DNA of 64,000 bases from Paraburkholderia oxyphila NBRC 105797 (GCF_000685075.1 NZ_BAYD01000007.1:144189-208188), one strand, 5' to 3'. Positions 32,404-42,101 are shown, counted from the stretch's first letter. Notes: generated from the letters alone by a model not told the origin. Program-made: numbers and translations.

Positions 32404-32688
32404 TTACTGGCTTGCGCCCGAAGCCGGAGCAGCCGTAGCTGCGCCCGAGTCCGAAGCAGCAGCAGCAGCGCCCGAAGCGGCAGCGCCAGCGTCCGAAGCA
32501 GCAGCCGTAGCATCGCTCGCAGCAGCTGCAGCGCCCGAAGCAGCTGCCGTTGCGTCCGAAGCAGCAGCAGCCGGTGCCGAAGCAGCCGTAGCGTCGCTAG
32601 CCGGCGCAGCAGCTTGGTCGCTGCTCTTGTTGCACGCAGCCAGTGCAACAGCTGCCAGCAGGGATGCTACGAGGAGGGATTTCTTCAT
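32404..32688 (-). CDS. Small Ala-rich lipoprotein, function unknown
   Basis: A 94-residue precursor. The signal peptide MKKSLLVASLLAAVALAAC ends in the lipobox LAAC. After Cys-19 the mature part is almost only Ala, Ser, Asp, Thr and Gly, in diverged repeats such as ASDATAAASGAAAA. Such proteins occur in other Burkholderia genomes, but I know no function. AAAGGA lies 7-12 bp before ATG 32688; an in-frame ATG two codons upstream is less likely. The coding DNA is itself repetitive (GCNGC). Confidence 0.82.
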   Translation of the reverse strand: MKKSLLVASLLAAVALAACNKSSDQAAAPASDATAASAPAAAASDATAAASGAAAAASDATAAASDAGAAASGAAAAASDSGAATAAPASGASQ

Positions 32689-32819
32689 GATCACGTCCTT
32701 TTATGGTTAAAGGTAAGCAACAGCGCAAAATAATACCGGTAATGTGCCCCAACATCGACCTGAGCCGCTGGTGGAGATGCACTGCAAGAGCGTGAATCTT
32801 CCCTACGGCCTGGGCGGAA

Positions 32820-32825
32820 ATTATA
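32820..32825 (-). promoter_or_regulatory. Candidate -10 element for the Ala-rich lipoprotein
   Basis: On the minus strand a perfect TATAAT lies at 32825-32820, about 130 bp before the ATG. TTGTCG is 20 bp upstream (32851-32846), a long spacer, so the -35 is uncertain. The leader would be about 120 nt. Confidence 0.4.
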
Positions 32826-32921
32826 GGCACTTTCGTATCGACCGTCGACAAATCCGGGGACAATACGTTGTCTTTCTCATACAAGCACTATATTTTAGTA
32901 CGGTATAACAGTCCGAAGCGC

Positions 32922-34166
32922 TTAGGCAAGCACCCCGAGCCGTATCCAGCCCGCACGATACCACTCGTGTAGCAACGCTGTCACACACGAATCGTGTGAG
33001 AGTGTTACAAAGCGTTTCCCATCCAGAAAGCGGTTGTCAGCCAATAACGGCAGCCATTTTTTCGCTTCCTTGAGCAAGTACTGTTCCCCGTTCAGGTAAT
33101 ACGAGCGCGCATCGTAAAGCAGGATTGTCCTGCGGTCGAGTGTTATCCCATTTTTCGCGGCGCGCGCAACAAAACGCGCTTCGTCCAGCGGCTTTTCGGG
33201 GGCGTCGAATACCACGTTCGATTTCGGTTCTGAAAGCCAGGAGCCGACGAACGAGGAGACGTCCGCATCGCTCCACCGCACTTTAGCAAGCACAGCCGAG
33301 ACGCGCTCCACAAGTGCCGGGGGGAGTTGGGCCGGATGCGTCACGGCGGGCTGGTCGGGGTCCCGATAGAGCGTGGGGTTGCCTGCGTTCGAGCTGGCTG
33401 CGCCATCCGCGCCGCGCTCGGCCAGCCAGTAGAGAAACTGGCTCGTCAGCTCGGTCGTGGAAGGCGAACGAAAGCCGATCGAGCAGGTCATGCATTCGCC
33501 CTCGGCCACGCCGTCGTGCGCGATATGCGGCGGCAGATACAGCATGTCGCCCGGCTCCAGCACCCATTCCTCTTCAGGTGCGAAGTTCGCCAGGACCTTC
33601 AGCGGCAAGCCCTCCTGCAGCGTCAGGTCGCGCTGCGCGCCAATGCGCCAGCGCCGCTTGCCGTGCACCTGCAGCAGGAACACGTCGTACGAATCGAAAT
33701 GCGGACCCACGCCACCGCCGTCGGACGCGTACGAGATCATCAGGTCGTCGAGGCGGGCGTCGGGCGCAAAGCGAAAGCGTTCGAGCAGCGCGCGGGCACG
33801 ATCGTCGTGCAGGTCGACACCTTGCACGAGCAGCGTCCATTGGCGCGTTTTCGTTGTCGGCAGTTCGTCAGGTGCGAAGGGGCCGTGCTCGAGTGCCCAG
33901 CGCTTGCGAAAGTGCGTGATGAGCCGCGATTCGACGTCATCCTGGTCGGCCAATGCGAAGAGTTCGTCGCGCGAGAGCGGCGCCTCGATGCCGGGTATCG
34001 CCTGGCGGATCAAGAATGGCTTTTTCTGCCAGTATTTCTTCATGAACTGCGCCGGACTCAGGCCGCCAAGCAGCGGCGTGGGCATCTCGGGCGCGGGACT
34101 TGCCAGGGAGGAGGGGGCGCGTCGCTTGCGGGCGTCCTCCGGGTGGTCTGGGGACCGCTTGGGCAT
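32922..34166 (-). CDS. roxA: JmjC/cupin ribosomal oxygenase (RoxA/YcfD-like)
   Basis: Fe(II)/2-oxoglutarate-dependent hydroxylase; E. coli RoxA hydroxylates Arg81 of ribosomal protein uL16. The 414 residues contain the iron-binding facial motif in GPHFDSYDVFLLQVHGKRRW (HxD), with the distal His in LYLPPHIAHDG, and a C-terminal winged-helix-like region. The N-terminus has QFMKKYWQKKPFLIRQA, typical of YcfD. ATG 34166 is used because the upstream in-frame codons overlap the divergent FKBP gene. Confidence 0.9.
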   Translation of the reverse strand: MPKRSPDHPEDARKRRAPSSLASPAPEMPTPLLGGLSPAQFMKKYWQKKPFLIRQAIPGIEAPLSRDELFALADQDDVESRLITHFRKRWALEHGPFAPDELPTTKTRQWTLLVQGVDLHDDRARALLERFRFAPDARLDDLMISYASDGGGVGPHFDSYDVFLLQVHGKRRWRIGAQRDLTLQEGLPLKVLANFAPEEEWVLEPGDMLYLPPHIAHDGVAEGECMTCSIGFRSPSTTELTSQFLYWLAERGADGAASSNAGNPTLYRDPDQPAVTHPAQLPPALVERVSAVLAKVRWSDADVSSFVGSWLSEPKSNVVFDAPEKPLDEARFVARAAKNGITLDRRTILLYDARSYYLNGEQYLLKEAKKWLPLLADNRFLDGKRFVTLSHDSCVTALLHEWYRAGWIRLGVLA

Positions 34167-34168
34167 CG

Positions 34169-34174
34169 TATAAT
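34169..34174 (+). promoter_or_regulatory. Candidate -10 element of the FKBP gene
   Basis: A perfect TATAAT starts 2 bp beyond the roxA ATG on the opposite strand. No good -35 is seen at 16-18 bp. The divergent start codons are only 32 bp apart, so the promoters must overlap the coding sequences. Confidence 0.4.
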
Positions 34175-34198
34175 GTGGTCTGTAATCTGGAGGATCGA

Positions 34199-34744
34199 AT
34201 GAAAATTGCAAAGGACACCGTCGTGTCGGTCGCTTACAAGCTATCGGATGCGCAGGGCAATCTGATCGAGGAAAGCGACGAGCCGATGGTCTATCTGCAC
34301 GGCGGCTATGATGGCACGTTCCCCAAGATCGAGGAAGTGCTGGACGGCAAGGAGCCGGGCTTCGAGACCCAGATCCAGCTTGAGCCTTCCGACGCTTTCG
34401 GCGAGTACGATCCCGAACTCGTCAAGATCGAGCCGCGTAACCGCTTCCCGGAGCCGCTCGAAGTCGGCATGCAGTTCGAGGGCACGCCTGAGGAGGGCGA
34501 CGAGGATCTCGACACGCTCATCTATACCGTCACCGACGTTGCCGAAGACAAGGTCGTGCTCGACGGCAATCACCCGCTCGCGGGCATGGCCCTGCGTTTC
34601 GCGCTGACCGTCAAGGAAGTGCGTCAGGCCACCGAAGACGAAATCGAGCATGAGCACGCGCATGGCGCGGATGGCCTCGAAGTCGTCGACGAGGACGATG
34701 ACGACGACGGCGACGAAGCCGCTTCGAAACCCACCCTGCATTGA
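34199..34744 (+). CDS. FKBP-type peptidyl-prolyl cis-trans isomerase (SlyD-like)
   Basis: A cytoplasmic prolyl isomerase/chaperone of the SlyD branch, 181 residues. The FKBP fold is split by an insert-in-flap region: LHGGYDGTFPKIEEVLDGKE, then EPSDAFGEYDPELV, then GNHPLAGMALRF. The C-terminus is acidic with some His (HEHAHGAD, then a run of Asp/Glu). It lacks the long Cys/His metal tail of E. coli SlyD, so nickel handling is uncertain. CTGGAGG lies 6 bp before the ATG. Confidence 0.93.
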   Translation: MKIAKDTVVSVAYKLSDAQGNLIEESDEPMVYLHGGYDGTFPKIEEVLDGKEPGFETQIQLEPSDAFGEYDPELVKIEPRNRFPEPLEVGMQFEGTPEEGDEDLDTLIYTVTDVAEDKVVLDGNHPLAGMALRFALTVKEVRQATEDEIEHEHAHGADGLEVVDEDDDDDGDEAASKPTLH

Positions 34745-34752
34745 TCGGGCAA

Positions 34753-34777
34753 CGCGCCGGCGGCAACCGCCGGCGCG
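34753..34777 (+). terminator. GC-rich hairpin after the FKBP gene
   Basis: CGCGCCGGCGG (34753-34763), loop CAA, CCGCCGGCGCG (34767-34777): an 11-bp perfect stem starting 8 bp after the stop codon. The following TCTCGCTC is a poor U-tract. Confidence 0.55.
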
Positions 34778-34880
34778 TCTCGCTCGACCTCGCGCCCCGT
34801 TGCGTAACGCCGCGCTGCGCTTCTCTTCGCGGCGCGACGCTTCACCGCTCGTTGCGCATTTCCCGCTAGTCTGAACGCGC

Positions 34881-34935
34881 CGTTCGCGTGCCGTTCGCGT
34901 GCCGTTCGCGTGCCGATTGCGTGCTGTTTGCGCGC
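34881..34935. repeat. 11-bp tandem repeat in a convergent intergenic region
   Basis: CGTTCGCGTGC is perfect at 34881-34891, 34892-34902 and 34903-34913. Two diverged copies follow at 34914-34924 and 34925-34935. It lies between the FKBP gene and the convergent secreted protein gene. Confidence 0.8.
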
Positions 34936-34984
34936 CATGCCGCGCTGCGGGTCGTTCCTGCTGTTCAATTCACGGCGGCGTCAT

Positions 34985-36241
34985 CTACGGCTGCGTCGGC
35001 GGCAGAATCGTCTGCGGCGCGCCGGACCCAGTCGATGGCCCCGAGCCTTGTGCGGGCCACGTGGGCGCCGCCTTTCCGGTACTCGCGCCGCCTGGCGCTC
35101 CCATCCCTCCCATCGGGTTTGTTCCGCTGGCGCTGTTCACGTCGGGCGCCTGTTGCATGCCGGGAATCTCCGTTACGTCGGGCATCGACGATACTTCAGG
35201 CATGGCTGGCAGCGCCGGTTCGCCGCTGCCTCCCGGTAGCAGGGGCGGCAGTGGCGGCGGCAGGAGCGGCAGGTGCCTCGGCACGTCATGCACGCTCACG
35301 CGCAGCGGCGTGCGGCGGGTCATGTCCGCATCGATTTGCAGCCACTGCGTGAGCGGGTCGCGCAACGAGAACTCGATGCGCGTTACGTTAGCAATCCTGA
35401 TTCCTTTGTCGTTGCGCAAGGGTTGATCGATGGCGAAGCCACGCGTGAGCTTCACGTTGTCCGGGTGCACGAGGACAACCGGGCCCCGGAAGGTTTCCGC
35501 CAGCTTCACGAGGCTGTGCCGCAGTTCGGCATAACCGTCGCGGGGCGTGCGGCGAAAGCGCAGCCACGCGAAGCGGTCGGGTCGCTCGTAATCCTCGGGC
35601 ATCGGGTTGCCCTGCATGAAGATCACGATGGCGCGCGCATTGCGGCGGCGCGCGAACTCGGCCGCGTGCTCGAGCCAAAAGCCGTTGGCGATCACGCGGT
35701 CCTCGAATTCGCCGTTGCGGCCACCGGCGTTCAGAAAGTGATTGTTGCCGTCGGGTGCGTTCAGTGCGATGAACACGGTATCCCCGAGCTGCCAGCGCGC
35801 ATTCTCCCGATATGGCCTGAACCGCGAGACCTCGCTCTCGCGCGTGAGCGTAAGCGGAAATTGCCCGAGCGAATTGGCGTCGGCGAAGAAGTCCTGGCGC
35901 AGGAAATCGAGCCGCTCGACCGGGTCGTAACCGCCCGCGCCGGCCGTGCCGCACGTGCCCCAGTCGCGCTGCCCCGGCACGAAGACGAGTGGCACGCGCG
36001 ACGCGTCGAGCAGGGTGCGGCGCCGTTCGTAGAGGCGGTCCGCGCAGGTTTCGCGCGGTCCTTTGAGATTGCCGTCGTAGACGACAAACGACATCTGCGG
36101 ATCGCGGCCGATCGCCTCGATGAGGCGCTGGAGCGTGATTTCGTCGCCGGGCTCGGTGACGACGTTTGCCATGACGGCGAACGAATAACGGGACGAGGGG
36201 CCCTCCGCCTGTGCGGCGAGCGGCAGGCCGAACATCATCAC
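34985..36241 (-). CDS. Secreted protein resembling a degenerate calcineurin-like phosphoesterase
   Basis: The order of blocks resembles metallophosphoesterases: SFAVMANVVTEPGDE, FVVYDGNLKGPRE, VFVPGQRDWGTC and a later VLVHPDNVKL. The metal ligands of DxH and GNHD type are mostly absent, so I infer a non-catalytic relative. The last 90 residues are Pro/Gly/Met-rich. The start is unclear. GTG 36241 leaves only half a signal peptide (MMFGLPLAAQA); the full hydrophobic segment and its Arg-rich N-region lie further upstream, where the first ordinary start is ATG 36439, inside mutS. Confidence 0.65.
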   Translation of the reverse strand: MMMFGLPLAAQAEGPSSRYSFAVMANVVTEPGDEITLQRLIEAIGRDPQMSFVVYDGNLKGPRETCADRLYERRRTLLDASRVPLVFVPGQRDWGTCGTAGAGGYDPVERLDFLRQDFFADANSLGQFPLTLTRESEVSRFRPYRENARWQLGDTVFIALNAPDGNNHFLNAGGRNGEFEDRVIANGFWLEHAAEFARRRNARAIVIFMQGNPMPEDYERPDRFAWLRFRRTPRDGYAELRHSLVKLAETFRGPVVLVHPDNVKLTRGFAIDQPLRNDKGIRIANVTRIEFSLRDPLTQWLQIDADMTRRTPLRVSVHDVPRHLPLLPPPLPPLLPGGSGEPALPAMPEVSSMPDVTEIPGMQQAPDVNSASGTNPMGGMGAPGGASTGKAAPTWPAQGSGPSTGSGAPQTILPPTQP

Positions 36242-36347
36242 GCAGACGAGGGCGCTTTGCAGCCCACCGCGCTGGCGTCCTCGCAGCAGGGATGGCAGGC
36301 CCGCTGGCGGACGACGTGTCGCCCGCCACAGTCGATTCAGAAAGCGC

Positions 36348-36387
36348 GAAGCAAAGACACCCCGGCCATGCGGGAATGGCCGGGGTG
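36348..36387 (-). terminator. Terminator after mutS
   Basis: CACCCCGGCCAT (36358-36369) and ATGGCCGGGGTG (36376-36387) make a 12-bp perfect stem with a 6-nt loop. On the minus strand TCTTTGCTT follows. It lies 18 bp beyond the mutS stop. Confidence 0.7.
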
Positions 36388-36404
36388 GCGTCGCGAGGCG
36401 ACGC

Positions 36405-39104
36405 TCAGCGTTTGGCGTCCGGCGCCGTGGCCAGCTCATGCAGTTCGTAGAGCAGATCGAGTGCATCGCGTGGCCGCAACTCGTTCGGATCGAGCGAGCG
36501 CAGGCGTTCTGCGACGAGCGCGGCACCCGGGTCGGCGGCCGCCGGCGCGTCTTCCACGTAGGGTTGCGCGTCGAAATCGTCGTCTTCCGAAGGCGCGGGT
36601 GCGGCGAACAAGTCGAGCTGCGGCGTGGGCTGTCCCGCCGAGAGCTGCTCCAGATACACGAGATGCTTGCGCGCTGCGCGGATCACGGGGTTGGGCACGC
36701 CCGCAAGCTGCGCGACCTGCAGTCCGTAGCTCTGATTGGCCGGGCCCTCGCTCACGGCGTGCAGGAACACGATGCCGTGTCCGTGCTCGACCGCCGACAG
36801 GTGCACGTTGGCCGCCTGCGCGAATTCCGTGGGCAACTGCGTGAGTTCGAAGTAGTGCGTTGCGAACAGCGTATGGCAGCCGTTGCTCGTGAGCAGATGC
36901 CGTGCAATGGCCCAGGCGAGTGCGAGGCCATCGAATGTCGAGGTGCCGCGCCCGATCTCGTCCATCAGCACGAGACTTTGCGGCGTGGCGTCGTTGAGGA
37001 TGGCCGCGGCTTCGGTCATCTCGACCATGAAGGTCGAGCGGCCGCCCGCGAGATCGTCGGCGGCGCCGATGCGCGTGAAGATGCGGTCGATCGGGCCGAA
37101 GCGCGCGCGCCTCGCCGGCACATAGCTGCCCACATAGGCGAGCAGCGCGATGAGCGCGGTCTGGCGCATGAACGTCGACTTGCCGCCCATGTTCGGGCCG
37201 GTGATGAGCAGCAGCTTGCGCTCGGCGCTCAGCATGCAGTCGTTGGCGATGAACTGCTCGACCTGCGCCTCGACCACCGGGTGGCGGCCCTGTTCGATTT
37301 CGATGCCGGGCGCTTCCGAGAATGCCGGCGCATTCCAGTCGAGCGCGCGCGCACGCTCCGCGAAGGCGGCGAGCAGGTCGAGTTCGGCGAGCGCTGCCGC
37401 GACGCGCTGGCAATCGGGAATGAAGGGCAACAACGATTGAAGCAGCGCGTCGTAGAGTGCCTTCTCGCGTGCGAGCGCTCGCTCCTGTGCCGAGAGCGCC
37501 TTGTCCTCGAATGCCTTCAGTTCGGGCGTGATGTAGCGCTCGGCGTTCTTGAGCGTCTGGCGGCGGCGATAGTCGTCGGGCACCTTGTCGGTCTGGCCGC
37601 GCGTGACTTCGATATAGAAGCCGTGCACCTTGTTGTACTCGACCCGCAAATTGCCGATGCCGGTGCGCGTGCGTTCGCGCGCCTCGAGGTCGATCAGGAA
37701 CTGGCCGCAGTTCTCTGACAGGTCGCGCAGCTCGTCGAGTTCCGCGTCGTAGCCGCGTGCCATCACGCCGCCGTCGCGCACCATGGCGGCCGGCTCGGGC
37801 GCGACCGCACGCTGCAGCAGGTCGGCGCATTCCACGGGCGGCTCGAGCGCCTCGACGATCTGCGCAAGCGTTGCCGACGCACCGCCCACCGCGGCAACCT
37901 GTTCGCGCAGCACGGGCAGGGCGGCAAAGGTGTCGCGCAGGCTCGAGAGATCGCGCGGGCGCGCCGAAAGCAGCGCGAGACGCCCGGTGATGCGCTCGAC
38001 GTCGGCGATCTGGCGCAGCGCGCCGCGCAGCGTCTCGACGCTGGCGTGCGGCGGCGCCTCGAGCAGCGCGCCGATCGCCTGCTGGCGCATCTGCGCGATG
38101 CCCGCGTCGCGCGGCGGATGGTGGAGCCAGTGACGCAACAGGCGGCTGCCCATGGCGGTGCTGCAGGTGTCGAGCAGCGAGCACAACGTGGGCGACTCTG
38201 TGCCGCGCAGCGTTTCCGTGAGTTCGAGATTGCGGCGCGTGGCGGGATCGAGGCCGATGTATTCGGATTCGGCTTCGACCCTGAGGCTGCGCACGTGGCG
38301 CAACTGCTGGCCTTGCGTGGCTGCGGCGTACAGCAGCAGCGCGCCGGCGGCGCCGCACGCGCTCGTGAGCGCCTGGGCACCGAAACCGTCGAGACTGGCC
38401 ACGTCGAGCTGATCGCACAGGCGTTGCTTGCCCGAGGCGACGTCGAAGTGCCACGCGGGCACGCGCGTCATGGCACCCGAACCCACGCCGGTGCCGGTGG
38501 GCGGCGCCCAGCCCGAGGATTCCGCAGGCATTTCCGCCACGAGGATTTCCGCCGGGCGAATGCGCTCGAAGGCTGCCGCGACCTGTTCCGGCGCGACTTC
38601 CGCAAGGCGCAGCGCGCCGCTTGCCAGATTGAGCCACGCGAGCCCGACGTTGACGGTCACGCCGCGCCGGTTGTGTCCCGGGCAGACCGCCATCAGGTAG
38701 ACGTCGTTCTTGTCGGAGAGCAGCGCCGCGTCCGTGAGCGTGCCGGGCGTGACCACGCGCACGACCTTGCGCTCGACCGGCCCCTTCGAGGTGGCCGGGT
38801 CGCCGATCTGCTCGCAGATCGCTACCGACTCGCCGAGCTTCACGAGTTTCGCGAGGTATTGCTCGACGGCGTGATGCGGCACGCCCGCCATCTTGATCGG
38901 ATTGCCCGCCGACGCGCCGCGCTGCGTGAGCGTGAGATCGAGCAGGCGCGCGGCTTTCTCGGCGTCTTCGAAGAACAACTCGTAGAAGTCGCCCATCCGG
39001 TAGAACACGAGCGTGCCCGGATGATCGGCCTTGATGCGCAGGTACTGCTGCATCATGGGGGTGTGTTGCGCGGTGTCGCTGGCGCTGGCGGTGTGTGTAG
39101 CCAT
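36405..39104 (-). CDS. mutS: DNA mismatch repair protein MutS
   Basis: Recognises mismatches and recruits MutL. The 899 residues include the N-terminal mismatch-binding domain with the Phe-x-Glu type reader ([16 protein letters not shown], about residues 34-49), connector, lever and clamp domains, and a C-terminal ABC ATPase. Walker A is [17 protein letters not shown] near 640, with Walker [17 protein letters not shown] near 717. The end carries a MutL/tetramerisation-like tail ([16 protein letters not shown]). The length is slightly above E. coli MutS (853). Confidence 0.98.
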   Translation of the reverse strand: MATHTASASDTAQHTPMMQQYLRIKADHPGTLVFYRMGDFYELFFEDAEKAARLLDLTLTQRGASAGNPIKMAGVPHHAVEQYLAKLVKLGESVAICEQIGDPATSKGPVERKVVRVVTPGTLTDAALLSDKNDVYLMAVCPGHNRRGVTVNVGLAWLNLASGALRLAEVAPEQVAAAFERIRPAEILVAEMPAESSGWAPPTGTGVGSGAMTRVPAWHFDVASGKQRLCDQLDVASLDGFGAQALTSACGAAGALLLYAAATQGQQLRHVRSLRVEAESEYIGLDPATRRNLELTETLRGTESPTLCSLLDTCSTAMGSRLLRHWLHHPPRDAGIAQMRQQAIGALLEAPPHASVETLRGALRQIADVERITGRLALLSARPRDLSSLRDTFAALPVLREQVAAVGGASATLAQIVEALEPPVECADLLQRAVAPEPAAMVRDGGVMARGYDAELDELRDLSENCGQFLIDLEARERTRTGIGNLRVEYNKVHGFYIEVTRGQTDKVPDDYRRRQTLKNAERYITPELKAFEDKALSAQERALAREKALYDALLQSLLPFIPDCQRVAAALAELDLLAAFAERARALDWNAPAFSEAPGIEIEQGRHPVVEAQVEQFIANDCMLSAERKLLLITGPNMGGKSTFMRQTALIALLAYVGSYVPARRARFGPIDRIFTRIGAADDLAGGRSTFMVEMTEAAAILNDATPQSLVLMDEIGRGTSTFDGLALAWAIARHLLTSNGCHTLFATHYFELTQLPTEFAQAANVHLSAVEHGHGIVFLHAVSEGPANQSYGLQVAQLAGVPNPVIRAARKHLVYLEQLSAGQPTPQLDLFAAPAPSEDDDFDAQPYVEDAPAAADPGAALVAERLRSLDPNELRPRDALDLLYELHELATAPDAKR

Positions 39105-39163
39105 CCTCGGTGTCTTGCTAGGGGTTCAGGGCGTGAGTTTAACCCGCGGCGCGAGCGTGTGAA

Positions 39164-39181
39164 CCTGGCCGGATGGCCAGG
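39164..39181 (-). terminator. Hairpin after lplT
   Basis: CCTGGCC (39164-39170), loop GGAT, GGCCAGG (39175-39181), 44 bp beyond the lplT stop on the minus strand. No U-tract is present, so it is a weak candidate. Confidence 0.4.
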
Positions 39182-39224
39182 CCGCTCACATGGGCATGCC
39201 GCAGTTGCGCGCAAACCGCGCTGT

Positions 39225-40523
39225 CTATTCGTCGACGAGCGCCTGCATGTCGATCGTGCGTGCGTTTGCGGCACTGCGCCGCATGGCGAGCCAGATCATC
39301 GAGGCGACAAAAATGCCGAACACGACAATGATCCACTGCACCGGCACCTTCGCCGTGAGCAGCAGCGCGTAGGCGCCGAGCATCAGCAGCACGGCGAGAT
39401 TCTGGTTGAAGTTCTGCACGGCGATCGAGTGGCCCGCCGAGAGCAGCGTCGCGCCGCGATGTTGGAGCAGCGCATTCATCGGCACGATGAAAAAGCCCGC
39501 GAGCGTGCCGAGCAGGACCATCAGCGGGTACGCAAAGAGCAGGTAGAAGGGCATCACGAACGCTCCGAAGCGCACGCCTTCGCCCGCCGGAAAGAGCCCC
39601 TTGCTGTAGAACGCCATCGCCACGGCCACCACGCCGCACAACACGCCCACCGGCAGCACGCGCAGCGAGGCGCGCAGCGACACCCATGCGGCGGCGGCAC
39701 CCGCGCCGAGCGCGATGCCGAGGCCCGTCACGCCCTGCATCACGGCGGCCTTCGAGAGCGAGAGGCCGAGATTCGCGTCGGCCCACTTGAGCACGAGCAG
39801 CTGCAGCGTGACGGCGGCGCCCCACATCAGTGTCGTGACCCACAGCGCGATCTGCGCGAGCTTGTCGGCCCACAGCACGTTAAAGCAATGGACGAAGTCG
39901 CCCACGAGGCGGCCCGGCTCCCTGAGCCGGTTCTCGTAGCGCGCGCCGGTATCGGGAATGCCGAAGTTGATGAGCGCGGCGAGCGCGTAGGTGAGCATCA
40001 CCGCGAGCATCGCGAGGCCCGCGGCCGAGTGGATCAGCGGCATCGGATGATGCGCGACGAACCGGTCCGCGTAGGTGGAAACGAGCGCGCCGCCCATCAT
40101 CGTGCCGACGATCGTCGAGAGCACCGTGGCCGACTCGAGCCACGCGTTCGCCGCGACGAGCTTGTCGGCCGGCAGCAATTCAGTGAGGATTCCGTACTTT
40201 GCAGGCGAGTAGGCCGCCGCGCCGAAGCCGACTACGCCATAGGCGATCATCGGGTGGACGCCCGCGATCATCAGCAGGCAGCCACCGGCCTTGAGCGCGT
40301 TCGAGACGAACATCACGTGGCGCTTTTGCAGCGCGTCGGCGAAGGCGCCGACGAAGGGCGCGAGCAGCACGTAGGAGATCGTGAAAAAGATCTGCAAGAG
40401 CGGCGTGACCCAGGCCGGCGACGAGATCACCGTGAGCAGCGCGATTGCCGCGATCAGGAGCGCGTTGTCGGCGAGCGACGAAACGAACTGCGCGGCGATG
40501 ATCGTATAGAAGCCTTTCTTCAT
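39225..40523 (-). CDS. lplT: Lysophospholipid transporter LplT (MFS)
   Basis: A 432-residue major-facilitator protein with about twelve membrane helices. The N-terminal FYTIIAAQFVSSLADNALLIAA and the AAYSPAKYGILTELLP stretch near residue 105 are typical of LplT, which flips lysophospholipids across the inner membrane for re-acylation. The usual partner acyltransferase (aas) is not next to it here. It reads in the same direction as mutS, with a 120-bp gap that contains a hairpin. Confidence 0.9.
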   Translation of the reverse strand: MKKGFYTIIAAQFVSSLADNALLIAAIALLTVISSPAWVTPLLQIFFTISYVLLAPFVGAFADALQKRHVMFVSNALKAGGCLLMIAGVHPMIAYGVVGFGAAAYSPAKYGILTELLPADKLVAANAWLESATVLSTIVGTMMGGALVSTYADRFVAHHPMPLIHSAAGLAMLAVMLTYALAALINFGIPDTGARYENRLREPGRLVGDFVHCFNVLWADKLAQIALWVTTLMWGAAVTLQLLVLKWADANLGLSLSKAAVMQGVTGLGIALGAGAAAAWVSLRASLRVLPVGVLCGVVAVAMAFYSKGLFPAGEGVRFGAFVMPFYLLFAYPLMVLLGTLAGFFIVPMNALLQHRGATLLSAGHSIAVQNFNQNLAVLLMLGAYALLLTAKVPVQWIIVVFGIFVASMIWLAMRRSAANARTIDMQALVDE

Positions 40524-40855
40524 CGCGGAGTGGATCCGTTGTGGAGCCGAAACGGGCCATCAGGACGAGGGCCACGGCGGCGCGGCGCATCGTGGAGCGA
40601 GCTGGCGCGCGAAACAAAAAAGCGGCCGAAGCCGCTTGCGCTTGACTCGTCGGGGCGAGCGGGGCGCGACGCCCCGCGACCCGGATTGCATTGCAACGAT
40701 GCCGACGTTCGACATCGGCCTGGCGGCACTGCCGGCGATTGTGGCATACGCGGCCGGGTGTTGCAGCGGCTGGCACAGGCGCACCGGCCTCGCTCCTCGC
40801 TCCTGGCATCTGGCGACGCGCGATGGCGCCCCGGCACGCCTTATCGGCCCGCCTT
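40524..40855. other. 332-bp intergenic region between suhB and lplT
   Basis: No credible gene is seen. It holds the suhB-side terminator at 40614-40636 and a second strong hairpin, GCGGGGCG (40659-40666) with CGCCCCGC (40670-40677). The part from 40680 to 40855 shows nothing I can name. Confidence 0.5.
40614..40636 (-). terminator. Intrinsic terminator downstream of suhB
   Basis: On the minus strand AGCGGC, loop TTCG, GCCGCT and then TTTTTTG (A-run at 40615-40620 on the plus strand). It lies about 220 bp beyond the suhB stop, so the transcript would have a long 3' end. Confidence 0.8.
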
Positions 40856-41656
40856 TCAGGCTTCCTTCTTCACGCGCGTGTACTTCGAGAGAACGGGCAC
40901 CATTTGCGCATAGATCTTCGGGTTGCCCGCAACGACTTCGCCCACGTGCAGGAAGTCCGAATCGCCGGTGTAGTTGCCGATCAGGCCACCGGCTTCCGTC
41001 ACGAGCAGGCCGCCCGCGGCCACGTCCCACGCGTTGAGGCCCTGTTCGAAGAAGCCGTCCATGCGGCCCGCGGCGACGTTCGCGAGGTCCAGCGCGGCGG
41101 CGCCCGGGCGGCGCAGGCCGGCACAGGCGTTGGTCATCTCGGCGAAGAGCGCGCAGTAGCTCTCGAGGCCGTCCTTTTCGCGGAACGGGAAGCCGGTGCC
41201 GATCAGGCCGTCGGCGAGACGGTCGCGGCGGCCTACGCGGATGCGGCGATCGTTCAGGAACGCGCCGCGCCCGCGCGAGGCGGTGAAGAGGTCGTTGCGC
41301 GTGGGATCATAGACCACCGCCTGCGTGACGATGCCCTTGTGCGCGAGCGCGACCGAGACGCAGTAGTACTGGAAGCCGTGGATGAAGTTGGTCGTGCCGT
41401 CGAGCGGATCGATGATCCACTGGTATTCCGATTCGTTCTCCGAGTGGCCGGACTCTTCGGCGAGGATCGCGTGATCGGGGTAGGCGGTCTTGAGCGTGTC
41501 GATGATGGCCGCTTCTGCCGCCTTGTCGACCTCCGTGACGAAATCGTTGTGCTGCTTCTTCGCGACCTGGACGAGGTCGAGATCGAGCGACGCGCGGTTG
41601 ATGATCTGTCCGGCGCGGCGCGCGGCCTTGACAGCGATGTTGAGCATGGGATGCAT
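40856..41656 (-). CDS. suhB: Inositol monophosphatase family protein SuhB
   Basis: Mg-dependent phosphatase; in E. coli SuhB also joins the rRNA antitermination complex. The 266 residues have the metal motifs AEESG near residue 65, [13 protein letters not shown] near 84-96, and the C-terminal [17 protein letters not shown] near 215. ATG 41656 ([16 protein letters not shown]) is the family start. It is divergent from trmJ. Confidence 0.95.
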   Translation of the reverse strand: MHPMLNIAVKAARRAGQIINRASLDLDLVQVAKKQHNDFVTEVDKAAEAAIIDTLKTAYPDHAILAEESGHSENESEYQWIIDPLDGTTNFIHGFQYYCVSVALAHKGIVTQAVVYDPTRNDLFTASRGRGAFLNDRRIRVGRRDRLADGLIGTGFPFREKDGLESYCALFAEMTNACAGLRRPGAAALDLANVAAGRMDGFFEQGLNAWDVAAGGLLVTEAGGLIGNYTGDSDFLHVGEVVAGNPKIYAQMVPVLSKYTRVKKEA

Positions 41657-42101
41657 GAGCCTGGATCCTTGTTGTCCGGCGCTCGCCCGAGCATGCGGCG
41701 CGCCGGTGGTGCAGAAGATAAAAGCGTCTAACGATTGGACAGGGCGCGAGCCGAGGTGGGCTTGCGGGTCCTGTCCCGCCAACGGAGACGAATTGGATAA
41801 GAACGGTGCGCGGCGGCCTTGCTGGCCGGGCATCGCGGACCGCTGAAGAGCGGCTCGAGATTTGGAACGCGCGAATTTTGGTATTTTACCCGAGTCTCGG
41901 CATTCCTATACCTTTTCCTGTTCCTCCAGTTATGGCTATCACCGCGTCGATAGCCGTGCCTGGAAACGCGAGGCTGCTGGGCGGGCGCATGACTGCAGGG
42001 AGCGCATCGGGCTGTGCCGCCCCAAGGGGCAGGTAGGCCGGGGGGCCAAGGCGCGCTAACATAGTTATTTCTATATTCGCCGCTCTCAGAGATTGACCTT
42101 C
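41657..42101. other. 445-bp divergent intergenic region between suhB and trmJ
   Basis: No gene can be supported; the short open frames have no recognisable features. The middle (about 41865-41935) is AT-richer than the surroundings, and TATATT at 42072-42077 is a possible -10 for trmJ without a clear -35. Confidence 0.4.

Noticed and set aside
36466..36526. Upstream starts for the phosphoesterase-like protein inside mutS
   Set aside because: They would overlap mutS by more than 60 bp and read through the mutS terminator. The N-terminal residues then look like a shadow frame.
40680..40855. Small gene between suhB and its terminator
   Set aside because: Frames here are Arg/Ser/Pro-rich shadows without a ribosome site. 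The stretch is probably a long 3' untranslated end.
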